A stretch of 64,000 nt of DNA, from contig NZ_RJAD01000003.1 of assembly GCF_003999995.1 (NCBI RefSeq), forward strand, positions 372,001-436,000, read 5' to 3'. Of the stretch, positions 44,170 to 52,094 are shown one piece after another. Below the pieces are notes generated by a model. It saw only the letters and a list, made by a program, of their open reading frames with translations. It was not told where the DNA came from and made no database searches. The first letter of the stretch is position 1. The number at the start of each line of letters is the position of its first letter. The stretch is from Microbacterium sulfonylureivorans. GTDB lineage: Bacteria > Actinomycetota > Actinomycetes > Actinomycetales > Microbacteriaceae. Made by a program: the position numbers and the translations under genes.

Positions 44170-44701
44170 CCGCGAGACCCCGTGCCATCTCGAGCTCGCG
44201 GCCGTTCTGGCCGTCGATCGTGCCGCCGGTGGGGACGAACCCGAGTCGCGCGTACGCCGCCTGGGCACGCGCGTTGTCCTGGTGGACGTCGAGGAGGAGC
44301 TCGCGACAGCCCTGGTTCAGCGCCCACTCCGACGCCGCCGCGAACAGGTCGTCGAGGATGCCTCGGCCTCGGTGCGCCGGGCTCACGTACACGGCGACGG
44401 CGAGCGCCGTGCCCTCATCGCGGATGCGGCCGAAGTAGTCGGGGGCGTCGGGCTCGGGAATGAGGACGGTGACCGTGCCGACCCACGACGGGCCGACCTC
44501 GGCGATGAACTGGGCGGCCGAGCCCGAGAGCGCCGCGCCGATCGCCCTCGCGTCCCAGAAGTCCCGAGGGTGCGCCGCGGCGTCGTCGTGGGTCTCGAGG
44601 AACGCGATGCCCGCCGCAGGGTCGCGCAGCGCCTCGAGCCGGAGCGCGCGCAGCCGCTCGCCGTCGGTCGCGTGAACACGGCGGACCTGGGCGTCAGACA
44701 C
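44162..44701 (-). CDS. GNAT-family N-acetyltransferase
   Basis: 179 aa from GTG 44701, which overlaps the end of the nicotinamidase gene by 8 bp. Acetyl-CoA motif A is VAVYVSPAHRGRGILDDLFA; motif B includes ELLLDVHQDNARAQAAYARLGF, the usual N-x-x-A-x-x-x-Y-x-x-x-G-F. The first part (RALRLEALRDPAAGIAFLET) resembles acetyltransferases acting on small amines. The substrate is unknown. Second-last gene in the operon. Confidence 0.87.
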   Translation of the reverse strand: MSDAQVRRVHATDGERLRALRLEALRDPAAGIAFLETHDDAAAHPRDFWDARAIGAALSGSAAQFIAEVGPSWVGTVTVLIPEPDAPDYFGRIRDEGTALAVAVYVSPAHRGRGILDDLFAAASEWALNQGCRELLLDVHQDNARAQAAYARLGFVPTGGTIDGQNGRELEMARGLAVG

Positions 44702-45272
44702 CGGACTCGGCGAGTTCGGCTCCGGCGTGCGCAAGCTCCGCCAGCGCGGCCTCGCTCGTCTCTGCGGCGACGCCCGCCACGAGGTCGGTGAGGATCCGCA
44801 CGTGCCGCCCGTGCTCGATCGCGTCGAGGGCGGAAGCGCGAACGCAGTAGTCCGTCGCGATGCCGGCCACGTCGACGTCGACCACGCCGTGCTCGTCGAG
44901 CAGCTGCGAGACCGTCACGCCGTCATCGGTGGTTCCCTCGAACAGCGAGTAGGCGGGCTTGCCCTGCCCCTTCTTCACGTGATGGGTCACCGATCCCGTG
45001 TCGAGTCCCGGGTCGTACTCGGCGCCCTCCGTGCCGCTCACGCAGTGCACCGGCCAGGAGTCGACGAAGTCGGGCTCGGGATGGAAGTGACCGCCGTTAT
45101 CGCCCTCGGCGTCGTGCCAGTCCCGGGATGCCACGATCACGGCGTACTCGCCCGCATGCGCCTCCAAATGCCGGGTGATGCGCTGCGCGACGGCGTCTCC
45201 GCCGTCCACGGCGAGCGCTCCGCCCTCGGTGAAGTCGTTCTGGACGTCGACGATGAACAGTGCCTTGCTCAT
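44694..45272 (-). CDS. pncA: Nicotinamidase / pyrazinamidase
   Basis: Hydrolyses nicotinamide to nicotinate in NAD salvage. 192 aa, isochorismatase fold. Catalytic Asp10 in ALFIVDVQNDFTEGGAL, metal-site residues in SRDWHDAEGDNGGHFHPEPD (Asp, His, His), Lys in VKKGQGKPAYSLFEG and catalytic Cys in GIATDYCVRASALDAI. All are intact. ATG overlaps the MMPL stop by 4 bp (ATGA). Confidence 0.95.
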   Translation of the reverse strand: MSKALFIVDVQNDFTEGGALAVDGGDAVAQRITRHLEAHAGEYAVIVASRDWHDAEGDNGGHFHPEPDFVDSWPVHCVSGTEGAEYDPGLDTGSVTHHVKKGQGKPAYSLFEGTTDDGVTVSQLLDEHGVVDVDVAGIATDYCVRASALDAIEHGRHVRILTDLVAGVAAETSEAALAELAHAGAELAESGV

Positions 45273-47593
45273 GGTTCGAGGGTACGCCGGTACTCCTCCC
45301 GGGTCAGCGGGTGCCCGTCGCCGTCGACCAGCTCCGGATCGGTGTCGGCGGGCAGCGCGACTTCGGCGGACGCTTCCACCGCGGACTGGGGCATCCGCTC
45401 CACCGTCTCGGGTCCGCTGCGCCACAGCTTCGACGGCCACCAGATCGCCCGGCCGATGTCGTACGACAGCGCGGGCACCAGCAGCGAGCGGACGACGAAG
45501 GTGTCGAGCAGCACGCCGAATGCCACGATGAACGCGATCTGCGCGAGGAACAGGATCGGGATGACTCCGAGCGCGGCGAAGGTCGCCGCGAGGACCAGCC
45601 CGGCAGAGGTGATGACGCCTCCGGTCGCGACGAGCCCGCGCAGGATGCCCGGTCTCGTGCCGTGGACGAGGGACTCCTCGCGCACCCGCGACATCAGGAA
45701 GATGTTGTAGTCGACCCCGAGCGCCACGAGGAAGACGAACCCGTACAGGGGCACCGCCGGATCCGCGCCCGGGAAGCCGAGCACCTCGTTGAACACCAGG
45801 GCGCTCACGCCGAGCGCGGTCGCGAACGACAGGATCACCGTCGCGATGAGCAGCACCGGCGCGAGGATCGACCGCAGCAGCAGCATCAGGATCAGGAGGA
45901 TCACCGCGAGGATCACCGGGATGATCACCGTCCGGTCGCGGATCGACGTGTCGTTCGAGTCGATGTCGGTGGCCGTCTCGCCGCCGACGATCGCGGTGCC
46001 CGCACCGAGCGCGTCGTCGAGGTCGGTGCGGAGTTCGCGCACGGTGTCCTCGGCCGCGACGGAGTCGGCCGCGTCGGTCAGCGTGCCGATCACGAGCACA
46101 TCACCCTCGGAGACGGTCGGTTCAGGCGCTTCCGTCCCCGGAGGGCCGACCGCGGTCAGCACCGCCTCGCCGTCCTCGACCTCGACGGCGGCCTGACCGG
46201 TCGGCGAGTCGTCGGATGCCACGGCCACCGACTCGATGCCGGCGGAGGCGTCGAGCACGTCGACGGTCTCGGCGAGATCCTCCTCGGGCACGATCACGTA
46301 GACCGGGCTGCCCGACCCGGCCGGGAAGTGCTCGGCGAGCACGTCCTGACCGTCACGCGCCTCGGATGCCCCGAGCACGAGGTCGCTCGACGGCACCCCG
46401 TCGGCCTTGAGCTGGGTGATGCCGAACGCACCGACGAGCAGGACGACGGTGCAGACGACCCACACCGCACGGGCGTGCCGCGCGACGAACCGCGCCTGAC
46501 GCGGCCAGAGGCCCTTCACCGGCTGCGTGAGGTCGTCGGGGATGGACGCGATCGGCTGCTTCGGGATGAACGGCCAGAACGCGGCGCGGCCGATCAGCGC
46601 GAGCAGCGCCGGCAGGAACGTCAGTGCGGACAGCACCGAGAACACGATGCCGATCGAGGCGATGGGTCCGAGGGCGCGGTTGGTCGCGAGGTCCGACAGG
46701 AGCAGGCACAGGAGACCGGCGATGACCGTGCCGCCGGAGGCGAGGATCGGCTCGAACGACCCGCGCCACGCCCGGGTCGTGGCATCCCATCGTCTCGCGC
46801 CTTCGGCGACCGCCTCGCGGAACCGCGCCACGTAGAGCAGGGCGTAGTCGGTGGCCGCACCGATCACGAGGATGAAGAGGATGCCCTGCACCTGGCCGTT
46901 GAGCACCACGATGTCGGCCTTGGCGAGCCACCAGACGGTGAGGAGCGCGACGCACAGCGCGAACACCGACGTCAGCAGGACGAGGATCGGCAGGATCGGC
47001 GATCGGTAGACGATCACGAGGATCACGAACACGGCGATGAGGGCGACCGCGAGGAGCAGGCCGTCGATGCCGAGGAAGCCCTCCACGAGGTCGGCGGTGA
47101 ACCCGGCGGGCCCGGTCACCCACCCCTCCATCCCGTCGGGAAGATCGTCGGAGACGAGCGTGCGGATCTCCTCGACCACGTCGCCGACCTCTCCCGAGGC
47201 GTCGATCGGCACGAAGATCTGGGCGGCTTCGCCGTCGTCGGAGACGATCGGCGGCGAGACCCCCTCGAGGACGCCGTCGACCGCGGCGATGTCGTCGGCG
47301 AGCGTCTGCACGTCGGCGAGCTGCTCCTCCGTCAGCTCACCCTCGCCGGTGACGACGACGACCGCGGGGATGCTGTCGTCGCCGAGGAAGTCGGGCAGGC
47401 GCTGGTTGACCTGGGTCGCATCCGCGCTCTCCGGCAGGAACGAAGACCGGTCGTTGGACGAGACCTCGTCGACCTTGCCGAAGTAGGGTCCGCCGATCGA
47501 CCCCACCACGAGCCAGACGAGGACGAGAAGGGCCGGGATGCCGATCCGCAGCCAACGGGTGGGCTCACGATGCGGGTGAAGGGAGGTCGCCAT
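45269..47593 (-). CDS. MMPL/RND-family membrane transporter
   Basis: 774 aa, about twelve transmembrane helices as two MMPL halves: helix 1 (about 14-33), outside loop (35-200), helices 2-6 (about 205-370), second loop (about 405-560) and helices 8-12. Landmarks are GAATDYALLYVARFREAV and ALGVDYNIFLMSRVREESLV, the paired proton-relay Asp-Tyr motifs of the family. It probably exports lipids or hydrophobic compounds by proton antiport. No SD; TAAACT 6 nt before the ATG lies inside a palindromic operator. First gene of the overlapped operon. Confidence 0.93.
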   Translation of the reverse strand: MATSLHPHREPTRWLRIGIPALLVLVWLVVGSIGGPYFGKVDEVSSNDRSSFLPESADATQVNQRLPDFLGDDSIPAVVVVTGEGELTEEQLADVQTLADDIAAVDGVLEGVSPPIVSDDGEAAQIFVPIDASGEVGDVVEEIRTLVSDDLPDGMEGWVTGPAGFTADLVEGFLGIDGLLLAVALIAVFVILVIVYRSPILPILVLLTSVFALCVALLTVWWLAKADIVVLNGQVQGILFILVIGAATDYALLYVARFREAVAEGARRWDATTRAWRGSFEPILASGGTVIAGLLCLLLSDLATNRALGPIASIGIVFSVLSALTFLPALLALIGRAAFWPFIPKQPIASIPDDLTQPVKGLWPRQARFVARHARAVWVVCTVVLLVGAFGITQLKADGVPSSDLVLGASEARDGQDVLAEHFPAGSGSPVYVIVPEEDLAETVDVLDASAGIESVAVASDDSPTGQAAVEVEDGEAVLTAVGPPGTEAPEPTVSEGDVLVIGTLTDAADSVAAEDTVRELRTDLDDALGAGTAIVGGETATDIDSNDTSIRDRTVIIPVILAVILLILMLLLRSILAPVLLIATVILSFATALGVSALVFNEVLGFPGADPAVPLYGFVFLVALGVDYNIFLMSRVREESLVHGTRPGILRGLVATGGVITSAGLVLAATFAALGVIPILFLAQIAFIVAFGVLLDTFVVRSLLVPALSYDIGRAIWWPSKLWRSGPETVERMPQSAVEASAEVALPADTDPELVDGDGHPLTREEYRRTLEP

Positions 47594-47594
47594 A

Positions 47595-47613
47595 TCGCTA
47601 GTTTATCTAGCGA
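47595..47613. promoter_or_regulatory. palindromic operator between the MMPL and EamA genes
   Basis: TCGCTAG-TTTAT-CTAGCGA, perfect 7-bp arms and an AT-rich 5-nt centre, begins 1 bp after the MMPL start codon. It contains the MMPL -10 (TAAACT, 47600-47605 on the minus strand), so a bound TetR/MarR-type repressor would block it. No regulator gene is adjacent. Confidence 0.65.
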
Positions 47614-47635
47614 AATAGTCTTTTCGCACCATTTG

Positions 47636-47641
47636 TAGGCT
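47636..47641 (+). promoter_or_regulatory. -10 element of the EamA gene at 47649
   Basis: TAGGCT ends 7 nt before the ATG; leaderless arrangement. The palindromic operator lies 22 bp upstream, over the -35 region. Confidence 0.5.
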
Positions 47642-47648
47642 GAGATCG

Positions 47649-48608
47649 ATGTTCTCCGCTTCTCTCGCACTCCTCGGGGCCCTCGTCTACGGCGCCGCCG
47701 ACTTCTTCGGCGGCCTCGCCGCCAGGCGTCTGCGGTCGATCGTGGTCACCGCGGTCTCGGCGCTGTCGGGGCTCCTGGCCCTCGCCGTCGCGCAGCCCCT
47801 GCTCGGCGGGATGTGGTCGGCGTCGGACGTCGCGTGGGGCGTTCTGGCCGGCGGCTTCGGGGTCATCGCGGTGGCGCTGCTGTACGCGTGCCTGGCGATC
47901 GGCCCGATGAGCATCCTCTCGCCGCTCACCGCCGTCGTCTCCGCGATCGCCCCCATGCTCTGGGGGCTGCTGGTCGCCGGCGAGACGCTCTCGCCCGTGG
48001 CCTACGCCGGACTCGGCGTGGCGCTCGTCGCGGTGGTCCTCGTCGGCTTCATCCCCGGCGAGACGGTCGTGCGTCCGACCACTCGAGGACTCCTGATGGC
48101 CGTCGGAGCAGGCCTCGCGATCGGCGGATTCCTCATCGTCGTCGACCAGACCTCATCGGACAGCGGTCTCGTCCCGCTCGTCATGAGCAGGGCGACGACG
48201 GTCGCCGTCACTTTCGTCATCGTCGCCCTGCTCGCCATCCTCGCGGTACGTCGCGGGCAGGGCGCGGCATCCGTCCTCACCCCTTCCGGAGCGACGATCG
48301 GGGCGACGCCGACCGGTCATGCCGACCTCGAGCACGCCTCGGCCACCGCGGCGACGGAGGGCGTCCCGTCGCTCGCGCGGGCGTGGTGGCTCGCGGCAGT
48401 GTGCGGGGTGGTGGATGCCGCGGCCAATGCGCTGATGCTGGTCGCACTGCGAGAGGGCGACCTCTCCATCGTCTCGGCCCTGACCGCGCTCTACCCCGCG
48501 GGCACGATCCTGCTCGCGGCGATCGTGCTGCGCGAACGGGTCGCCGTCGTCCAATGGGTCGGACTCGCCCTCGCACTCGTCGCCGGCGGGATGCTGGCCC
48601 TCGGCTGA
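47649..48608 (+). CDS. EamA/DMT-family transporter
   Basis: 319 aa with ten hydrophobic segments in two EamA repeats (about 4-137 and 147-317). The repeats are split by a charged cytoplasmic insert of about 40 residues (RRGQGAASVLTPSG to VPSLARAW, about 200-245) that most family members lack. ACLAIGPMSILSPLTAVVSA and ALREGDLSIVSALTALYPAG are the repeat signatures. A small-molecule exporter of unknown substrate, divergent from the MMPL operon and probably under the same operator. Confidence 0.87.
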   Translation: MFSASLALLGALVYGAADFFGGLAARRLRSIVVTAVSALSGLLALAVAQPLLGGMWSASDVAWGVLAGGFGVIAVALLYACLAIGPMSILSPLTAVVSAIAPMLWGLLVAGETLSPVAYAGLGVALVAVVLVGFIPGETVVRPTTRGLLMAVGAGLAIGGFLIVVDQTSSDSGLVPLVMSRATTVAVTFVIVALLAILAVRRGQGAASVLTPSGATIGATPTGHADLEHASATAATEGVPSLARAWWLAAVCGVVDAAANALMLVALREGDLSIVSALTALYPAGTILLAAIVLRERVAVVQWVGLALALVAGGMLALG

Positions 48609-48633
48609 GCGCGCGTCGACGCCGCGGCGGCGG

Positions 48634-49029
48634 TCAGCCGCGCAGGAAGAGGAGCACCAGCGATGCGACGAGGGCGACGACCCCCACGCCGATCAGCCCG
48701 AGAGCGAGGAGGGCCACCGTTCGCACGGCCGGCGAGCCCTGCGTGAGCCGCATCCGTCCGCGCCCACCGCGCCGGTAGAAGATGTCCGCCATCTGCTTGC
48801 CCGCGAGCGCCCTCTCCTGCTCGTGCGAGAGGTGCGCCTCGTTGACGCCGCCGTCCTCGTCGAACCATCGCACGATCCGACCGTGCTCGGTGTCTTCGAG
48901 GACCCCGCGGGTGGGCAGCCAGGTGCCGTCGAACAGGTACATCAGGAGGGCGATTCCGGCGACGAGGGCTCCGAGACCGAACCCCACCCACGAGAAGATC
49001 TCGACGACGGCGTCGATCGTGGAGTCCAT
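48634..49029 (-). CDS. Hypothetical two-helix membrane protein
   Basis: 131 aa from ATG 49029. One helix near the N-terminus (VEIFSWVGFGLGALVAGIAL, about 8-30) and one at the C-terminus (about 105-128) flank a soluble middle of about 65 residues (RGVLEDTEHGRIVRWFDEDG, then LSHEQERALAGKQMADIFYR). The conserved RWFDEDGGVNEAHLS stretch is seen in related Microbacteriaceae proteins of unknown role. It is convergent with the EamA gene. Confidence 0.75.
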   Translation of the reverse strand: MDSTIDAVVEIFSWVGFGLGALVAGIALLMYLFDGTWLPTRGVLEDTEHGRIVRWFDEDGGVNEAHLSHEQERALAGKQMADIFYRRGGRGRMRLTQGSPAVRTVALLALGLIGVGVVALVASLVLLFLRG

Positions 49030-49092
49030 CGGGTCCTCATCGCGTGTCCGGGTACGAAAGAGGGCCGCTTTCGCGACCCTCGATTCCGGTTG

Positions 49093-49165
49093 AGCCACCT
49101 AAGGGAATCGAACCCTTGACCTATTCATTACGAGTGAATCGCTCTGCCGACTGAGCTAAGGTGGC
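49093..49165 (-). tRNA. tRNA-Thr (anticodon CGT)
   Basis: 73 nt without encoded CCA. Acceptor stem GCCACCT/AGGTGGC, D-arm TAGCTCAGTCGG, anticodon loop CTCGTAA, and T-arm AAGGGTTCGATTCCCTT. The discriminator base is T. Confidence 0.96.
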
Positions 49166-49375
49166 GCGCTCAGCTTGCGCTGCGCACGATGAACGATCTT
49201 ACAGGGTCCTGCGAGCGCTCGCGAACCGGCCGGGTGTCGACGTGTTACGAACCGATTCGGCCCCCCGCAGGGGCGAACGTAGCGTCGAAGAAGTACCGCG
49301 ACGAAGCGAGCGCGGTCGAGCGATCGTGCTCGTGGTCGAACCCCGTCGCGGGCTTGACGCACACAGGAGCACCAG

Positions 49376-50275
49376 ATGTCCAAGAAGTTCACGATCGCGG
49401 CCGCAGCGGCCCTCCCCCTCGCTCTCCTCCTCGCCGGATGCGCGGGCGCCGAAGCGGACTCCGGCAGCATCGACGAGTCCGGAGCGGGCGAGGTCGTGCG
49501 CATCGGCGTCGTGGGAGCCGGCGACCCCTACTGGGAGACCTACAAGGAAGCCGCAGCCGCGGAGGGCATCGAGGTCGAGCTGGTCGACTTCAGCGAGTAC
49601 ACGCAGCCCAACCCGGCGCTGTCGGCCGACGAGCTCGATCTCAACCAGTTCCAGCACGTGATCTACCTCGCCACCTACAACGTCGCGAGCTCCGACGACC
49701 TGCAGCCCATCGGCGCCACGGCGATCTACCCGCTCGGCCTGTACTCGACGCAGTACGGCTCCGTCGAGGACATTCCGGAGGGCTCCACCGTCGCCGTGCC
49801 GAACGATGAGAGCAATCAGGCCCGCGGCCTCCTCGTGCTGCAGTCGGCCGGGCTCATCGAGCTGAAGGACGGCGGCTCGATCTTCTCGACCGTCGCCGAC
49901 GTCGAACCGTCGTCGAAGGTCAAGGTCGAGGCCCTCGACGCGGCCCTCACTGCGACGTCGCTGCCCGATGTCGCGGCCGCGATCATCAACAACGACTTCG
50001 TCGCCGACGCCGGACTGACCTTCGAAGACGCGATCGCCGTCGACGACCCGACCGACCCGAACGCGCTGCCGTACATCAACATCTTCGCCGCGCGCGCCGA
50101 GGATGCCGACAATCCGACCTACCTGAAGCTCGTCGAGATCTACCAGAACTCGCAGGACGTGCTCGACGGCGTCCAGGAGGCCTCCGGCGGCACCGCTGTC
50201 TTCGTCGACACCCCGGCCGCCGACCTCGCGGCGTCGCTCACCGACGTCGAGGACGACATCCGCGCCAATCAGTAA
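49376..50275 (+). CDS. metQ: Methionine ABC transporter substrate-binding lipoprotein MetQ
   Basis: 299 aa, ATG behind AGGAGC. Signal peptide with lipobox LLAGC. NlpA/MetQ fold: YKEAAAAEGIEVELVDFSEY, NPALSADELDLNQFQHVIYL and the ligand-site segment AIYPLGLYSTQYGSVEDIPEG with VAVPNDESNQARGLLVLQSAGLI. It binds D/L-methionine or a methionine peptide. First of metQNI. I found no SAM riboswitch or other leader in the 210 bp upstream, which holds nothing else recognisable. Confidence 0.94.
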   Translation: MSKKFTIAAAAALPLALLLAGCAGAEADSGSIDESGAGEVVRIGVVGAGDPYWETYKEAAAAEGIEVELVDFSEYTQPNPALSADELDLNQFQHVIYLATYNVASSDDLQPIGATAIYPLGLYSTQYGSVEDIPEGSTVAVPNDESNQARGLLVLQSAGLIELKDGGSIFSTVADVEPSSKVKVEALDAALTATSLPDVAAAIINNDFVADAGLTFEDAIAVDDPTDPNALPYINIFAARAEDADNPTYLKLVEIYQNSQDVLDGVQEASGGTAVFVDTPAADLAASLTDVEDDIRANQ

Positions 50276-50297
50276 CCACCGGCAGACAACGGCCGCG

Positions 50298-50335
50298 GCG
50301 TGTGCGGCCCGCTCGATCGAGCGGGCCGCACACGC
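50298..50335 (+). terminator. 38-bp perfect palindrome between metQ and metN
   Basis: Two 19-bp arms meet at 50316/50317 with no mismatch and no spacer; the inner part reads GGCCCGCTCGATCGAGCGGG. In RNA it gives a very stable hairpin 22 bp after metQ and 18 bp before metN. It probably acts as a partial terminator or 3' shield for metQ mRNA. Confidence 0.75.
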
Positions 50336-50353
50336 ACGTCTCCAGGAAGCAGC

Positions 50354-51391
50354 ATGAGCCTCATCCGATTGAGCGGAGTCTCCAAGACCTTTCCGCCCCC
50401 CGCGAAGGACGTTCCCCCCGTCACCGCCGTCGACGACGTCGACCTCGAGATCGCGGCCGGCGAGGTGTGCGGCATCATCGGCTACTCCGGCGCCGGGAAG
50501 AGCACGGTGCTGCGTCTCGTCAACGCTCTCGAGACGCCCACCTCGGGTGTGGTCGAGATCGACGGACGCGACGTCACCGGCCTCCGCGAACGCGAGCTGC
50601 GCGAACTGCGCTCCGACATCGGCATGATCTTCCAGCAGTTCAACCTCTTCGAGTCGCGCACGGTGGCCAAGAACATCGCGTATCCGCTCGAGATCGCCGG
50701 CCGGTCGCGAGCCGAGATCGCATCGCGCGTCGATGAGCTGCTGCAGTTCGTCGGCCTCGCCGACAAGGCCCGCAGCTACCCGGAGCAGCTGTCGGGCGGC
50801 CAGAAGCAGCGGGTGGGCATCGCCCGCGCCCTCGCCACGAACCCGCGCATCCTTCTCGCCGACGAGGCCACGAGCGCGCTCGACCCCGACACGACGCAGG
50901 AGGTCCTCGGACTCCTCCAGCGCGTCAACCGCGAGCTCGGCATCACGATCCTCGTGATCACCCACGAGATGGACGTGATCCGCACCCTGGCGGACCGCGT
51001 CGTGGTGATGGAGGCCGGACGGATCATCGAGAGCGGTGCGGTCTTCGACGTGCTCTCGGCGCCGCAGCACGGATCCACGCGCCGGTTCGTCGCGAGCATC
51101 ATCGAGGACGTCCCCGCCGGCGAGCAGCTGCGCACGCTCCGCGACCGTCACCCGGGCCGGATCGTCACGTTCACCGTCCGCGACGGCGACGTAACGCAGG
51201 CCGACGTGTTCGCCGCCCTGTCGGCGCACGGCGTTCGCTTCGAGCTCATCCACGGCGGCATCAACGACATCCGCGGCCGGGTGTTCGGCCACCTGACGCT
51301 GTCGCTCACCGGCGACGACGCAGCCGTCACGGCGGCGATCACCGCGGCCTCCGCGTTCGCCCCGCTCATCGAGGAGGACGTCCGTGGATAG
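50354..51391 (+). CDS. metN: Methionine ABC transporter ATPase MetN
   Basis: 345 aa. Walker A GYSGAGKST, Q-loop IFQQFNLF, signature LSGGQKQR, Walker B ILLADEATSALDP and the H-loop in ILVITHEMDVIRT. The C-terminal NIL domain (about 265-345; RIVTFTVRDGDVTQADVFAA and ELIHGGINDIRGRVFGHLTL) binds methionine and shuts transport when it is plentiful inside the cell. ATG after AGGAAGCAGC; overlaps metI by 8 bp. Confidence 0.96.
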   Translation: MSLIRLSGVSKTFPPPAKDVPPVTAVDDVDLEIAAGEVCGIIGYSGAGKSTVLRLVNALETPTSGVVEIDGRDVTGLRERELRELRSDIGMIFQQFNLFESRTVAKNIAYPLEIAGRSRAEIASRVDELLQFVGLADKARSYPEQLSGGQKQRVGIARALATNPRILLADEATSALDPDTTQEVLGLLQRVNRELGITILVITHEMDVIRTLADRVVVMEAGRIIESGAVFDVLSAPQHGSTRRFVASIIEDVPAGEQLRTLRDRHPGRIVTFTVRDGDVTQADVFAALSAHGVRFELIHGGINDIRGRVFGHLTLSLTGDDAAVTAAITAASAFAPLIEEDVRG

Positions 51392-52043
51392 GCTCATCGA
51401 CCTCCTTCCCGAGCTGTGGGCGGCGACCGCCGAGACGCTGTACATGGTGACGTTCAGTCTCATCTTCGGCGGACTCGGCGGGCTCGTCCTCGGGGTGGCG
51501 CTGTACGCCACGCGTGCCGGGAGCCTGTTTCCGCAGCGGGCGGTGTTCGGCACGCTCAACGTCGTCGTGAACACGGTGCGGCCGATCCCATTCGTCATCC
51601 TCCTCACGGCGCTGCAGCCGCTCGCACGGAGCGTGGGAATCCCGGGCATCGGCACGAACTTCGGCGTGTTCGTCATCTCCATCGCCTCGCTCTTCGCGAT
51701 CAGCCGAATCGTCGAGCAGAACCTGCTGACCGTGCGACCGGGCGTCATCGAAGCGGCGCGGGCCGCGGGCGCCAGCCGGTCGCGGATCCTGTTCCGGCTG
51801 ATCCCGCGCGAATCGCTCGGCCCGCTCATCCTCGGCTACACGTTCATCGTGGTCGCACTCGTCGACATGACGGCCATGGCGGGCGCGGTGGCGGCAGGCG
51901 GACTCGGCGATTTCGCCATCGTCTACGGCTTCAAGCAGTTCAACCCGTGGGTGACCTGGTCGGCCGTGATCGTGATCATCATCATCGTGCAGGGCGTCCA
52001 GTTCCTCGGGAACGCCCTCGCCCGCCGCGTGCTGCGCCGCTAG
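51384..52043 (+). CDS. metI: Methionine ABC transporter permease MetI
   Basis: 219 aa, GTG start inside the end of metN, with GGAGGACG upstream. Five transmembrane helices; the EAA loop is VIEAARAAGASRSRILFRLI and the family segment VNTVRPIPFVILLTALQPL precedes it. Forms the homodimeric methionine channel with MetN. Last gene of metQNI, convergent with the TAP-like hydrolase. Confidence 0.95.
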   Translation: MDRLIDLLPELWAATAETLYMVTFSLIFGGLGGLVLGVALYATRAGSLFPQRAVFGTLNVVVNTVRPIPFVILLTALQPLARSVGIPGIGTNFGVFVISIASLFAISRIVEQNLLTVRPGVIEAARAAGASRSRILFRLIPRESLGPLILGYTFIVVALVDMTAMAGAVAAGGLGDFAIVYGFKQFNPWVTWSAVIVIIIIVQGVQFLGNALARRVLRR

Positions 52044-52094
52044 CCGAGCGGATGCTGCGTCCCACCCGCACAACCGGGCGGAACGCGGCATCCG

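Noticed and set aside
45260..47638. 792-codon plus-strand frame opposite the MMPL gene
   Set aside because: Low-complexity Arg/Asp/Glu/His translation with no domain; the minus-strand MMPL protein explains the region.
49166..49375. Looked for a SAM riboswitch or T-box before metQ
   Set aside because: No conserved S-box or T-box core or long stems; only unremarkable GC-rich sequence.
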